Part shown: in pieces, positions 7,641 through 16,224 of the stretch
How positions within the stretch are numbered: the first letter of the stretch is position 1
How the letters are laid out: each line of letters begins with the position of its first letter
NCBI RefSeq assembly: GCF_044762745.1
Contig: NZ_JBIWEX010000002.1
Location: 186,001-250,000, forward strand
Source: Psychrobacillus sp044762745
GTDB taxonomy: Bacteria > Bacillota > Bacilli > Bacillales_A > Planococcaceae
Length of the DNA: 64,000 nt
Direction of reading: 5' to 3'
Translations under genes and position numbers: made by a program
Notes under the pieces: generated by a model
Database searches by the model: none
Seen by the model: only the letters and a program-made list of their open reading frames with translations
Told to the model about the DNA's origin: nothing

Positions 7641-8834
7641 TTACCAAACAAATAAACCTACAATCATTGCGCTTAACAATGAAACAGCAATACCACTTAC
7701 AAGAAGTTTCCAAACATTTTTACCAATAATCGCAGACTTCCCTTCTGATAAAACGGAATTATATGTTCCGTAAATCATACCAACTGTACTAAAATTGGCG
7801 AATGATGTTAAGAAGGTCGTCGCAACAGCAATCGTATGTGGAGGCAAAGTATCTAATTGATTCTTTAAATCCATCATCGCTACGAATTCGTTCGTAGCCA
7901 ATTTAATGCCCATCAATTGTGCTACATACATGGCATCTTGTGGCGGCAAGCCAAGTAAAAAAGCAAACGGACTAAACAGTATTGAAAAGATTTTTTGAAT
8001 CGTAAGACCATTTACAAAAACACCCAAGATCCCATTAAGAGCAGCTGTGAGCGCTACATAACCAATGACCATAGCTAAAATAACGATAACCATATTCATG
8101 CCGACTAACATGCTGTTGGAAATAGTCGAGAAAAAGTCCTTTTTCTCCGATTTAGGTGGTACATAAATGATGTCTTCCTCTTTTGTCACATGGACTGGAT
8201 TTAAAATACTAACTAAAATCAGTGCATTTAAACAATTTAACGGAATGGCACTGAATACATATTCTGCTGGAACCATTGATAAATAAGCACCAAGAATGGA
8301 TCCACTTATACTACTCATACTCATTATTCCAAAGGTAAGTAGTCGATTATCCTTAAGGACAGATAACTGATCACGAATGACAGCTAATGCCTCCGTATTA
8401 CCTAGGAACATCATTTGAATGGAGAAAAAGCTCTCCAATTTAGGAAGGCGGGATACTTTGGAAATAAGCCAACCACCTTTATCAATAATCCACGTTAAAA
8501 TCCCAAAATAAGATAAAATATCGAAAAAAGTAACGATAAAAATAATTGGAAGCAATGCACTGAAGAAGAAGTCAACCGTTTCATTTGCCATAACAGTTGG
8601 AAATACAAAGGCGATACCTTCGCTTGCACATGCGATTAACCACGTAAAGAAAGTCGCAATTTTATTAATAACCCAGCTACCAATAGTTGTTCCTAACATA
8701 AACCATGTAATGAGCAATTCAACAATGATCAGAGAAACAATCGGCTTCCATTTTACCGCTTTCTTATTCGGTGAACATAAAAATACGACACCCATCACGA
8801 CAAAAACGCCTAAAATATTAAGCAAAAAGTACAT
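7641..8834 (-). CDS. nupG: concentrative nucleoside transporter (NupC/NupG family)
   Basis: A 397-residue protein of the usual length for bacterial CNT transporters: N-terminal helix pair, a nucleoside-recognition 'gate' region (around residues 85-190, including FFSIQMMFLGNTEALAVIRDQ) and a C-terminal domain with LATNEFVAMMDL and TSFANFSTVGMIYG, the two conserved substrate/sodium-binding stretches. Start is ATG 8834, 8 bases after AAAGGAG; the frame extends further upstream, but that part is the riboswitch terminator. The guanine-type purine riboswitch upstream points to purine nucleosides as substrate, as for Bacillus NupG (YxjA). Confidence 0.85.
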   Translation of the reverse strand: MYFLLNILGVFVVMGVVFLCSPNKKAVKWKPIVSLIIVELLITWFMLGTTIGSWVINKIATFFTWLIACASEGIAFVFPTVMANETVDFFFSALLPIIFIVTFFDILSYFGILTWIIDKGGWLISKVSRLPKLESFFSIQMMFLGNTEALAVIRDQLSVLKDNRLLTFGIMSMSSISGSILGAYLSMVPAEYVFSAIPLNCLNALILVSILNPVHVTKEEDIIYVPPKSEKKDFFSTISNSMLVGMNMVIVILAMVIGYVALTAALNGILGVFVNGLTIQKIFSILFSPFAFLLGLPPQDAMYVAQLMGIKLATNEFVAMMDLKNQLDTLPPHTIAVATTFLTSFANFSTVGMIYGTYNSVLSEGKSAIIGKNVWKLLVSGIAVSLLSAMIVGLFVW

Positions 8835-8865
8835 CAATGCAACTCCTTTATATGACTTCAACCAA

Positions 8866-8925
8866 CAAAAAAATCCCTTACTTTTCATCGTTTCTAAAAT
8901 AGAGAAAGAATGAAAAATAAAGGAT
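8866..8925 (-). terminator. riboswitch-controlled terminator before nupG
   Basis: On the minus strand AATCCTTTATTTTTCAT pairs with ATGAAAAGTAAGGGATT (two G-U pairs) and runs into a T tract. It lies between the purine aptamer and the nupG start and is the likely OFF structure. Confidence 0.8.
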
Positions 8926-8980
8926 TTAGAAAAAGAACTGTGCGGTCTAGCCCGTTCCTCATACTAAATTTAATCATACT

Positions 8981-9049
8981 TCCTGTAGTCTAGTTTTTTA
9001 CGGTTACTAGGTAGAAACGATCAGCCCATATTTCTGATCTTATACAAGA
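8981..9049 (-). promoter_or_regulatory. purine riboswitch, guanine type
   Basis: On the minus strand: P1 TCTTGT/ACAGGA, P2 GATCAG/CTGATC with AATATGG loop, J2/3 GTTTCTACC, P3 with CCGTAAA loop, and J3/1 GACTA. All conserved purine-aptamer positions are present. The specificity base in GACTAC is C, the guanine/hypoxanthine type. It is followed by the terminator at 8866-8925, so high guanine should stop nupG transcription. Confidence 0.88.
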
Positions 9050-9165
9050 GTTATTTCTAAATTGGTATGTAGAATACTACGCTTCACCGTTTAAATAATC
9101 AATATGCTAACACTTATTCGGAATAGCAAAATTAAGAGGAATATTCACAAACGTCTATTACTTGT

Positions 9166-9198
9166 ATACGAACTAGTATGAACAATGGGCGAACATTG
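9166..9198. promoter_or_regulatory. possible PurR box-like pair
   Basis: ATACGAACTA and GGCGAACATT resemble the Bacillus PurBox core CGAAYRW, 21 bp apart, but in the same rather than inverted orientation. They precede a deleted gene with a purine-salvage-like N-terminus. Weak evidence. Confidence 0.25.
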
Positions 9199-9251
9199 TA
9201 TTCATTTCTATTTTTCTCTAAAATAATAGAGATGAAATAGGAGGTTTCGTG

Positions 9252-9302
9252 ATGAAAAAGGGTTATTTAGCGAATGGATTATTTGGTTTAGTGGGAATGT
9301 AG
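9252..9302 (+). pseudogene. N-terminal relic, nucleoside 2-deoxyribosyltransferase-like
   Basis: ATG 9252 follows AATAGGAGG at ideal spacing, but the frame ends after 16 codons (KKGYLANGLFGLVG). The start resembles the YLAnGLF opening of nucleoside deoxyribosyltransferase-type proteins; nothing of the rest remains. Too short to be certain. Confidence 0.35.
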
Positions 9303-9542
9303 ATTTTGCAAACTCACTGCAAGCTCGGATGCTAAAATAGTTATTGACTAGTCAGAAAAATTATATTAATATTATAACAATTTACTAATAGAAAGGGACA
9401 TACACCTAGAGTATCTATCATCATGCATTTTTGAGACAAATAGGACTTAGCATTATCCGAAACACGCTCATCCTAGAGAGGGCTTTTTATTTTTTGAAAA
9501 TTCGCGATATATTTCATGCAATATATTTGGAGGTATTTAGAA

Positions 9543-10571
9543 ATGAAACAAACGACGAAACAATATATAATCGAACGGATGTATAAGGCCTCACAAGGAC
9601 TTGCAAATGCAGTTCTTGTCACATTAGGTATTGGCCTTCTTATAGAAACGTTCGGAACATTTACTGGTTGGGAAGGATTTACAACAATCGGTAAAGCTGC
9701 ACAACTAATGTTAGCACCTGCTATTGGTGCTGGTATTGCTTATCAACTTGGTGGAAATACTTTAGTTATTTTCAGTGCGATGGCCTCTAGTACAATCGGT
9801 GCAAATGCACTTCACATGAATGCAGAAGGAGCCTGGATTCTTACTACAGGACAACCGATAAGTGCTGTGTTAGCTACCATCATTGCCGTCTGGGTTGGAA
9901 AACGCATTGCTGGTAAGACAAAGTTAGATATGCTAGCTATTCCATTTGCCGCTATACTTGTCGGAGGAGTTGCAGGTGTTGGATTAGCAGCAGTTACTAC
10001 CCCACTTCTAGAACAGTTAAGTAGATTTATCGCAAACTCTGTTTCAGGCTCTCCTGTTATGGGGTCAATAACTATCGCACTTGTTTGGAGTATTTTCCTT
10101 ATGTCTCCTGCATCTTCCGCAGCGATTGCCATTGCTTTACAGCTTGATCCAGTTTCGAGTGCGGCTGCACTTATCGGGTGTACAGCTCAATTTGCTGGAT
10201 TTACAGCTATGTCTTTAAAACAAAATGATTTAGGTGCAAATATTGCACAGTCATTTTTAACACCAAAAGTACAAGTGCCAAATATCGTTAAAAACCCACT
10301 TCTCGTTATAGGGCCATTTCTATCTTCCGTCATTTGTGCACCAATTGCGATATTAATGTTCCACTTTGAAGTACCCTACACATTAGCGGGACTTGGTCTT
10401 AATTCTTTTATCGCACCGTTAAATATTCTTGCAAACCAAGGTGTAATTGTTTTATTAATGTATATTGTATTAGGTGTCATTTTACCAGCAATCATATCAC
10501 TTACCGTTTATCATTTGCTAAAAGCTAGAGGTTTAGCTAAAACTGGTGATTTACGTATGGAAATACAATAA
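9543..10571 (+). CDS. PTS_EIIC_2 family membrane transporter (IIC-like)
   Basis: A 342-residue very hydrophobic protein with about ten helices and several glycine/alanine-rich repeats (GPFLSSVICAPIAILM; LGGNTLVIFSAMASS), matching the stand-alone PTS_EIIC_2-type sugar transporter proteins of Bacillota (usually ~340-350 residues). No EIIA, EIIB or metabolic gene lies beside it, so the substrate and even phosphotransfer are unknown. ATG 9543 has GGAGG 9 bases upstream; the nine codons before it in frame include the ribosome site and are excluded. Transcription from the T-box leader that follows is separate. Confidence 0.75.
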   Translation: MKQTTKQYIIERMYKASQGLANAVLVTLGIGLLIETFGTFTGWEGFTTIGKAAQLMLAPAIGAGIAYQLGGNTLVIFSAMASSTIGANALHMNAEGAWILTTGQPISAVLATIIAVWVGKRIAGKTKLDMLAIPFAAILVGGVAGVGLAAVTTPLLEQLSRFIANSVSGSPVMGSITIALVWSIFLMSPASSAAIAIALQLDPVSSAAALIGCTAQFAGFTAMSLKQNDLGANIAQSFLTPKVQVPNIVKNPLLVIGPFLSSVICAPIAILMFHFEVPYTLAGLGLNSFIAPLNILANQGVIVLLMYIVLGVILPAIISLTVYHLLKARGLAKTGDLRMEIQ

Positions 10572-10640
10572 TCTTTCATTTTTGACACAAGGTTCCGCAT
10601 TAATAGTTATGCAGCGGGTGAAAACATAAAATAAAAGTAC

Positions 10641-10669
10641 TTGACAATCTTTTGAATTGAGTGTAAATT
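10641..10669 (+). promoter_or_regulatory. sigma-A promoter of the T-box operon
   Basis: TTGACA at 10641 and TAAATT at 10664 are 17 bp apart, a short distance before the T-box leader. Confidence 0.55.
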
Positions 10670-10684
10670 CGTTATTATAAGTTA

Positions 10685-10992
10685 AAGCGATGAAGAGAAA
10701 AAGTAAAATGGTAAGATTTCTTCAAGAGAGCTTCGGTAGCTGAAAAGAAGCAGAAATACCCCGTTTGAACAATGGCCTCTGAGCTCTACATTGAACACGC
10801 AAATGATTTGCGCTTGAGATGTAAGCGGGATTTGGTACCCGTTATCAATACCACAGTCTAGAATCTATCTTAAAAGGATTCTGTACTTGTTGAGGTTACT
10901 TATGTGAATAAGTGACGAATAAAGGTGGTAACACGAGTATTAATCTCGTCCTTTTCAATCTATACGATTGATGGGGACGGGATTTTTTTATT
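10685..10992 (+). promoter_or_regulatory. T-box leader, probable methionine specifier
   Basis: The leader has the AGTA motif (near 10702), AGAGAG and terminal loop of stem I, the T-box sequence AAAGGTGGTAACACGAG at 10921, and a terminator with TCTCGTCC/GGGACGGGA arms and T run (10943-10990). Stem I 3' side reads GAACAATGG. Aligned from the 3' side with the metS T-box in this window (GAATATGA), the specifier is AUG (Met); AAU (Asn) is the alternative. Uncharged tRNA would allow expression of the SAM hydrolase/ECF operon. Confidence 0.85.
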
Positions 10993-11102
10993 CTCTAGGA
11001 AATTATAAAATCTACCCCTCGGGGCAGACATAGGTGCTTACGCTTTTGTTATTCCCTTTATTCACAAGTTTAAACAAATAATACAATAGGAGCGTGTCTA
11101 AC

Positions 11103-11963
11103 ATGACAGAAGGATTATTAGTTTTACAATCAGATTTTGGAATTAGCGATGGTGCTGTAAGCGCAATGCATGGGGTTGCAAACTCTGTGCAACGTGGCTT
11201 GCCTATTTTCGACTTAACCCATCAAATTCCACAATATAATATTTGGGAAGCTTCTTACCGGTTACTACAAACGATTAATTACTGGCCTGAGCAAACAGTG
11301 TTTGTATCAATTGTGGATCCAGGTGTTGGTTCTGATCGGAAAAGTGTAGTAGCTGTAACGGTAAAGGGACAATACATCGTAACCCCTGACAATGGAACAT
11401 TAACCCACGTGAATAAACTTATCGGTATTAAAGAAGTGCGTGAGATTGATGAGACGATAAATAGACTTCCAAACTCTGGCGAATCACATACTTTCCACGG
11501 TCGTGATATTTATGCTTATACAGGCGCTCGCCTTGCATCAGGTTCTATTCAGTTCGAAGAGGTTGGACCATCTCTTCCTTTGTCATCCATTACCGAATTT
11601 CCGTTAAAAGATTCGAAGTTTGAAAATGAAGAACTTACTGGTATTGTCGACATTATCGATCGTCCATTTGGAAACCTATGGACAAATATAAGTCGAGTAC
11701 AGTTTAAACAATTGAACGCAGATTACGGAGAGTCTTTCCAAGTGTCAATATTCACAAATGGACACAAAATTTATGAAAATACACTGACATACGGTCGCTC
11801 GTTTGCAGCTACTAAGGTTGGTGAGCCCCTTTTATATGTAAATTCTTTAGACAATATTGCCATTGCCATCAACCAACAATCTTTTGCAGAAACTAATGGT
11901 ATTGGTACTGGGATGAACTGGGAGGTAAATATTCGAAAAACTTCTCCAGTAGTATTTAATTAA
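11103..11963 (+). CDS. SAM hydroxide adenosyltransferase (DUF62 family SAM hydrolase)
   Basis: A 286-residue protein of the SAM chlorinase/fluorinase/hydroxide-adenosyltransferase family, which splits S-adenosyl-methionine into adenosine and methionine. Family marks present are QSDFG near the N-terminus (usually TDFG), VDPGVGSDRK, VTPDNGTLT and FHGRDIYA. The fluorinase insertion is absent, as expected for the hydrolase type. Start ATG 11103 has GGAG 10 bases upstream; an in-frame GTG at 11094 overlaps it. As the first gene after a Met-type T-box and before ECF transporter genes, it probably acts in methionine supply, or on what the transporter imports. Confidence 0.85.
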   Translation: MTEGLLVLQSDFGISDGAVSAMHGVANSVQRGLPIFDLTHQIPQYNIWEASYRLLQTINYWPEQTVFVSIVDPGVGSDRKSVVAVTVKGQYIVTPDNGTLTHVNKLIGIKEVREIDETINRLPNSGESHTFHGRDIYAYTGARLASGSIQFEEVGPSLPLSSITEFPLKDSKFENEELTGIVDIIDRPFGNLWTNISRVQFKQLNADYGESFQVSIFTNGHKIYENTLTYGRSFAATKVGEPLLYVNSLDNIAIAINQQSFAETNGIGTGMNWEVNIRKTSPVVFN

Positions 11964-12011
11964 TCTGTAATAATTGATAATATAAAAATAAAAAGTATGG
12001 GAGAATGATGA

Positions 12012-12569
12012 ATGAAGAAGTCTATTTTTTCAACGAAAACAATCGTTGCAATCGGTATTGGTGCAGCAGTGTTTCTTATTTTAGCTAAATTTGTAGCGAT
12101 TCCTACTGGGATCCCAAATACGACGATTCAAACTGCTTATGCATTTTTAGCACTTATTGCTATTCTTTTTGGACCAATTGCAGGTTTGTTTGTCGGATTA
12201 ATCGGGCATGCATTGAATGATTTGACTTCATACGGCTCTGTTTGGTGGAGCTGGGTAATTGCTTCGGCTTTTGTTGGACTTGGTATTGGTTTGTTTTACA
12301 AACTCTTTTCTGTCGAAGATGGAGAATTTGGCCTTCGAAAAATTATTACGTTTAACGTCGTTCAAATAATTGTTCAAGTAATTGCTTGGGTCATAATTGC
12401 ACCAGGACTTGATGTATTAATCTACGCGGAGGCAGCGAATAAAGTATTCACACAAGGCATCGTCGCAGGTCTTTGGAATATAGGAACTGTTGCTGTACTC
12501 GGTACCATTTTGTTAACCGCTTACGCAAAAACAAGAACGAAAAAAGGAAGCTTAAGTTACGAGGATTAA
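12012..12569 (+). CDS. ECF transporter substrate-binding S component (UPF0397 family)
   Basis: A 185-residue integral membrane protein with five to six helices and the S-component start KTIVAIGIGAAVFLILAKF, followed by the family stretch LFGPIAGLFVGLIGHALND. Length and sequence fit UPF0397, commonly annotated as a riboflavin or unknown-substrate ECF S component. The genes for the ATPase (19 bases downstream) and T subunit follow, giving a dedicated group I ECF system. The Met T-box and the SAM hydrolase suggest a methionine-related substrate rather than a vitamin; this is inference. GGGAG precedes the ATG. Confidence 0.8.
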   Translation: MKKSIFSTKTIVAIGIGAAVFLILAKFVAIPTGIPNTTIQTAYAFLALIAILFGPIAGLFVGLIGHALNDLTSYGSVWWSWVIASAFVGLGIGLFYKLFSVEDGEFGLRKIITFNVVQIIVQVIAWVIIAPGLDVLIYAEAANKVFTQGIVAGLWNIGTVAVLGTILLTAYAKTRTKKGSLSYED

Positions 12570-12587
12570 GTAAGTTAGGAGATTTAC

Positions 12588-14303
12588 ATGAAAAAGCCAG
12601 TTATCGAGTTTCAAGATTTTAGCTTTCAATATGATAGCCAGTCGAAACCTACGCTCCATAATATAAACTTAACTATTCATGAAGGGGAAAAAGTATGCAT
12701 TGTTGGCCCTTCAGGTTCAGGAAAGAGCACGCTCGTTCATTGTTTGAACGGGCTTGTTCCTTTTGCATATAAGGGCGAAATTTCAGGTAGCCTTAAGATC
12801 GGTGGAAAAGAAACACGTACACTCGACCTCTTTTCTATTTCTCAAACGGTCGGCACTGTTCTACAAGATACTGATGGACAGTTTATCGGGCTTACAGTTG
12901 CAGAAGATATTGCCTTCGCATTAGAAAATAATGCCGTTACGCTAAAAGATATGAAGGAAAACGTCCAAAAAGCAGCAAGTCTTGTCCATATGTCCTCTCA
13001 TTTGCACGCACGGATTCATGAATTGTCTGGTGGCCAAAAACAACGTGTTGCGCTAGCTGGTGTCCTTGTTAATAATATCGAGGTTGTATTATTCGATGAA
13101 CCACTCGCGAATCTAGATCCTGCTTCTGGGAAAGAGACAATGGTACTCATCGACAAGCTTCAAAAAGAGTCGAATAAAACGATCATTATTGTAGAACATC
13201 GATTGGAGGATGTACTCTCTCAGTCGTTAGATCGTATTATTTTAATGAATCACGGGCAAATCATCGCGGACATTACACCAAATGAAGTACTTGCGGGTTC
13301 CCTATTGACCGAAAACTGGATACGCGAGCCACTCTATATTAAGGCATTAAAGTATGCAGGCTGCAAATTGTCGCCAGATATGACGTTAACTAAGGTAGAA
13401 GAGTTAGTAGAAGAAGCCTTTGGGAAAAAGTTAGCAAATTGGCACGCAATTGACCGTTCTTCCATCCAAAGGGGAAATGAAGAAGAAACTGTATTATCTT
13501 TAGAAAATATTAGTTTTCATTACCCGAATAAGGAAAATATCATAAAAAACGTTTCATTTAAACTACATAAAGGGGAAATGATTAGCCTCGTCGGGGCAAA
13601 TGGTGCGGGTAAATCAACCCTCTCCTCTCTTATTTGTGGATTTGAAAAGCCAAATAAAGGAACAATTTATTTTGGAAACACGGATGCAAAAAATGATTCC
13701 ATTAAGGAACGGGCGGAACGAGTAGGATTTGTACTACAAAATCCCAATCATATGTTTTCCAAGCAAATGGTATTTGAAGAGGTGGCATTTGGACTTGTTC
13801 TAAAAAATATTTCGGATTCAGACATTAAAACACGTGTAGAAGATACATTGAAAGTTTGCGGATTGTATCCATTTAGAAATTGGCCTATTTCAGCTCTTAG
13901 CTATGGACAGAAAAAACGATTATCGATAGCGACCATCTTAGTGATGCAGCCTGAGATCATGTTATTGGATGAACCAACTGCCGGGCAAGACTATAAACAT
14001 ACAACAGAATTAATGATGTTTTTAGAGGGACTTACTAAAAATGGCATGTCTATTATTCTTATTACGCATGATATGCATTTAATGACGGAGTATACGGATC
14101 GTGCAATTGTATTATCTAGCGGACAAATTCTAGCTGACGATTCTCCAGCTCATATTTTATCAAAACCGGAGCTTATTAAAGAAGCAAATTTAAAAGAGTC
14201 TTCTTTATACGAGTTAGCAAAACACTTGAACGTTTTGGAACCTTCACGTTTTGTTGAACAATTTATTCAATACGATCGGGAGGTACGCACTAATGAGCAA
14301 TGA
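12588..14303 (+). CDS. ECF transporter energy-coupling ATPase, two ABC domains
   Basis: A 571-residue protein with two fused ABC ATPase domains. The first has Walker A GPSGSGKST (about residues 39-47), signature LSGGQKQR and Walker B VVLFDEP. The second has GANGAGKST (about 335), a variant signature LSYGQKKR and MLLLDEP. This is the duplicated form of EcfA found in UPF0397-linked ECF systems. It powers transport with the S and T subunits and its last 11 bases overlap the T-component start, showing translational coupling. Confidence 0.9.
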   Translation: MKKPVIEFQDFSFQYDSQSKPTLHNINLTIHEGEKVCIVGPSGSGKSTLVHCLNGLVPFAYKGEISGSLKIGGKETRTLDLFSISQTVGTVLQDTDGQFIGLTVAEDIAFALENNAVTLKDMKENVQKAASLVHMSSHLHARIHELSGGQKQRVALAGVLVNNIEVVLFDEPLANLDPASGKETMVLIDKLQKESNKTIIIVEHRLEDVLSQSLDRIILMNHGQIIADITPNEVLAGSLLTENWIREPLYIKALKYAGCKLSPDMTLTKVEELVEEAFGKKLANWHAIDRSSIQRGNEEETVLSLENISFHYPNKENIIKNVSFKLHKGEMISLVGANGAGKSTLSSLICGFEKPNKGTIYFGNTDAKNDSIKERAERVGFVLQNPNHMFSKQMVFEEVAFGLVLKNISDSDIKTRVEDTLKVCGLYPFRNWPISALSYGQKKRLSIATILVMQPEIMLLDEPTAGQDYKHTTELMMFLEGLTKNGMSIILITHDMHLMTEYTDRAIVLSSGQILADDSPAHILSKPELIKEANLKESSLYELAKHLNVLEPSRFVEQFIQYDREVRTNEQ

Positions 14304-15123
14304 GCTGTTGAGTTATATTGAACGGGACTCGATCGTTCATCGTTTAACAGGGGCAACAAAGTTAATTTGCTTTCTCCTCTGGTCGTCTGCTGTGATGCTT
14401 ACGTATGATACTCGTTTTTTACTGTGCATATTGTTTGTGAGTTTTGTCCTATTTTATGTGTCGAAAATAAAATTGAAAGAAATTAGCTTTGTATTAGCTT
14501 TCATTTTGTTTTTCTTATTGCTTAATAATATCGCCATTTATTTGTTCGCACCTCAACACGGAACAGTAATCTATGGGACCTCTCATCCTATTACTGGTTC
14601 AATTGGGCGTTATTCCATTACATTAGAGCAACTATTTTATCAATTTAATATTACACTGAAATATTTTGCGGTCATCCCACCGGCTCTGCTTTTCCTCGTA
14701 ACGACACATCCGAGTGAATTTGCCGCATCTTTAAACCGTGTTGGTGTAAGCTATCGCCTAGCCTATTCGGTATCGATTGCCCTAAGATATATTCCAGATA
14801 TTCAACGGGATTTTAAAACGATTGCACGTTCGAAGCAAGCACGTGGTGTGGATATGTCACGAAAAGAAAAGTTGGGAAAACGCATTAAAAATGCAAGCTC
14901 CATTATCTTTCCGCTAATCTTTTCTAGTCTGGATCGTATTGAAACTGTTAGTAATACAATGGACTTGCGTAGCTTCGGAAAGTTGAAAAAACGAACATGG
15001 TATAGCTACAAGGAATTTAGATTGAGAGACTTTATAGCTATTTTCGTTACATCTCTTTTTGTCGTATGCATGATCATGTTTCTGTTCATCAACGGTGGGC
15101 GCTTTTATAATCCGTTTGTTTAA
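14293..15123 (+). CDS. ECF transporter transmembrane T component (EcfT/CbiQ family)
   Basis: A 276-residue membrane protein with five helices and the two diagnostic cytoplasmic Ala-Arg-Gly coupling helices of EcfT: RSKQARGVD near residue 196 and the MDLRSFG variant near 239. It joins the double ATPase and the S component. ATG 14293 follows GGGAGG; frames extended upstream lie within the ATPase gene. Confidence 0.88.
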   Translation: MSNELLSYIERDSIVHRLTGATKLICFLLWSSAVMLTYDTRFLLCILFVSFVLFYVSKIKLKEISFVLAFILFFLLLNNIAIYLFAPQHGTVIYGTSHPITGSIGRYSITLEQLFYQFNITLKYFAVIPPALLFLVTTHPSEFAASLNRVGVSYRLAYSVSIALRYIPDIQRDFKTIARSKQARGVDMSRKEKLGKRIKNASSIIFPLIFSSLDRIETVSNTMDLRSFGKLKKRTWYSYKEFRLRDFIAIFVTSLFVVCMIMFLFINGGRFYNPFV

Positions 15124-15219
15124 CTGGAAATTCCAAACCATTTCCCCCTATTTAAGTTTACTCTCAAAGTTACAAGGGTAAATAGATTATAAGAGTAAAT
15201 AGACTGGGAGTGATTAATA

Positions 15220-15369
15220 ATGGACGAAGAGAAACGCGTTGAAGTGCGTCGGGAAGAAAAAGCAGATTCGGGTTTAGTAGGCGCAACATTTATAAAATAT
15301 GCCGCTTACCTAATTATCTTTTTCGGCATACTTTGGTTTTTAATCTCGTATGTTTTTCCAAAGTTTTAA
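15220..15369 (+). CDS. small single-pass membrane protein
   Basis: A 49-residue protein with a charged N-terminus (MDEEKRVEVRREEKADSG) and one C-terminal helix (residues 25-46). GGGAG lies 9 bases before the ATG and a terminator follows 10 bases after the stop, so it is likely real. I do not recognise a family. It may be read with the ECF operon or alone. Confidence 0.6.
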   Translation: MDEEKRVEVRREEKADSGLVGATFIKYAAYLIIFFGILWFLISYVFPKF

Positions 15370-15377
15370 CGAATATA

Positions 15378-15420
15378 AAAATCCCACATTCAGCCTTTCC
15401 GGTAGAATGTGGGATTTTAT
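15378..15420. terminator. terminator between convergent genes
   Basis: AATCCCACATTC and GAATGTGGGATT form a 12-bp stem with T runs on both sides. Confidence 0.8.
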
Positions 15421-15437
15421 AAATCTATTCTTATTAA

Positions 15438-16082
15438 TTAAGCGTTAACCGTTTCTGCAGTTAATGATTTTGCAACTGCAGTTACTTTTTCAAGACCTTC
15501 AGCAATAATTTGTTCTGCCTTATCTGGCATTGCATTATGACCTTCGATGATTACTTCTTCTACAGACATTCCAAATACGCCGCCAAATACATTACGCATA
15601 TAAGTAGCTGCCATTTCCATTGGTGCTGACTCAGGTGTAGAGTAAACTCCTCCACGTGCACTTAATAGAATTGCTTTTTTCTCTGTCATCAGGCTAACCA
15701 TTTGACCCTCTGGAGTATATTTAAACGCATATCCTGCTTGGTACGTATAGTCTACGAATGTTTGTAATTTTGCTGGAATTGTTAGGTTCCATAATGGGAA
15801 TGCAAAAACAACTACGTCTGCTGCGGATAAAGCATCCATTGCTTTTTGTTTAGCCGCTAGTAGGCGTTGCTCTACATCTGATAACTCTTCCCCGTTTTGT
15901 GTTTTTCCAAATGCATTGAACAAATCTTGTCCAAAGTATGGCATATCTTCTGCAAACACGTCAAAAGTTGTTACATTCAGGTCTTTTGCGTCTTTTACTG
16001 TTTCCATAAATGTTTCATACATTTTGCTTGATATTGCTTCCGTCGCTGGACGGTTATTTGCTTTTACTACTAAAATATTCAT
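15438..16082 (-). CDS. azoR: FMN-dependent NADH-azoreductase
   Basis: A 214-residue flavodoxin-like enzyme of the AzoR/NQO type, which reduces quinones and azo compounds with NADH. It shows the N-terminal nucleotide loop (VVKANNRPATEAISSKM), the FMN-binding FPLWNLTIPAKLQTFVDY segment, and SARGGVYS as in family members. Length is normal. A typical AAAGAATTC region precedes the ATG. Single gene facing the ECF operon terminator; probably part of quinone or thiol stress defence, as for Bacillus azoR paralogs (family knowledge). Confidence 0.88.
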   Translation of the reverse strand: MNILVVKANNRPATEAISSKMYETFMETVKDAKDLNVTTFDVFAEDMPYFGQDLFNAFGKTQNGEELSDVEQRLLAAKQKAMDALSAADVVVFAFPLWNLTIPAKLQTFVDYTYQAGYAFKYTPEGQMVSLMTEKKAILLSARGGVYSTPESAPMEMAATYMRNVFGGVFGMSVEEVIIEGHNAMPDKAEQIIAEGLEKVTAVAKSLTAETVNA

Positions 16083-16224
16083 TGAATTCTTTCCTCCAAA
16101 ACTATAATCTTGCTACGGTTACCTTTAGTAACCTAACATTTTCTATTCTAGCACATGGGTAAATTAGAAATCTATTTTATTGCTCACCGGAAAATTGTAC
16201 AATGGCAAATTTAATCTAAACTAT

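Noticed and set aside
9303..9515. Possible RNA leader ahead of the PTS-like gene
   Set aside because: Only a weak GCTC/GGGC hairpin with a T run near 9470-9495; no T-box or aptamer motif found.
14914..15141. 75-codon minus-strand frame
   Set aside because: Shadow of the EcfT gene, without a ribosome site.
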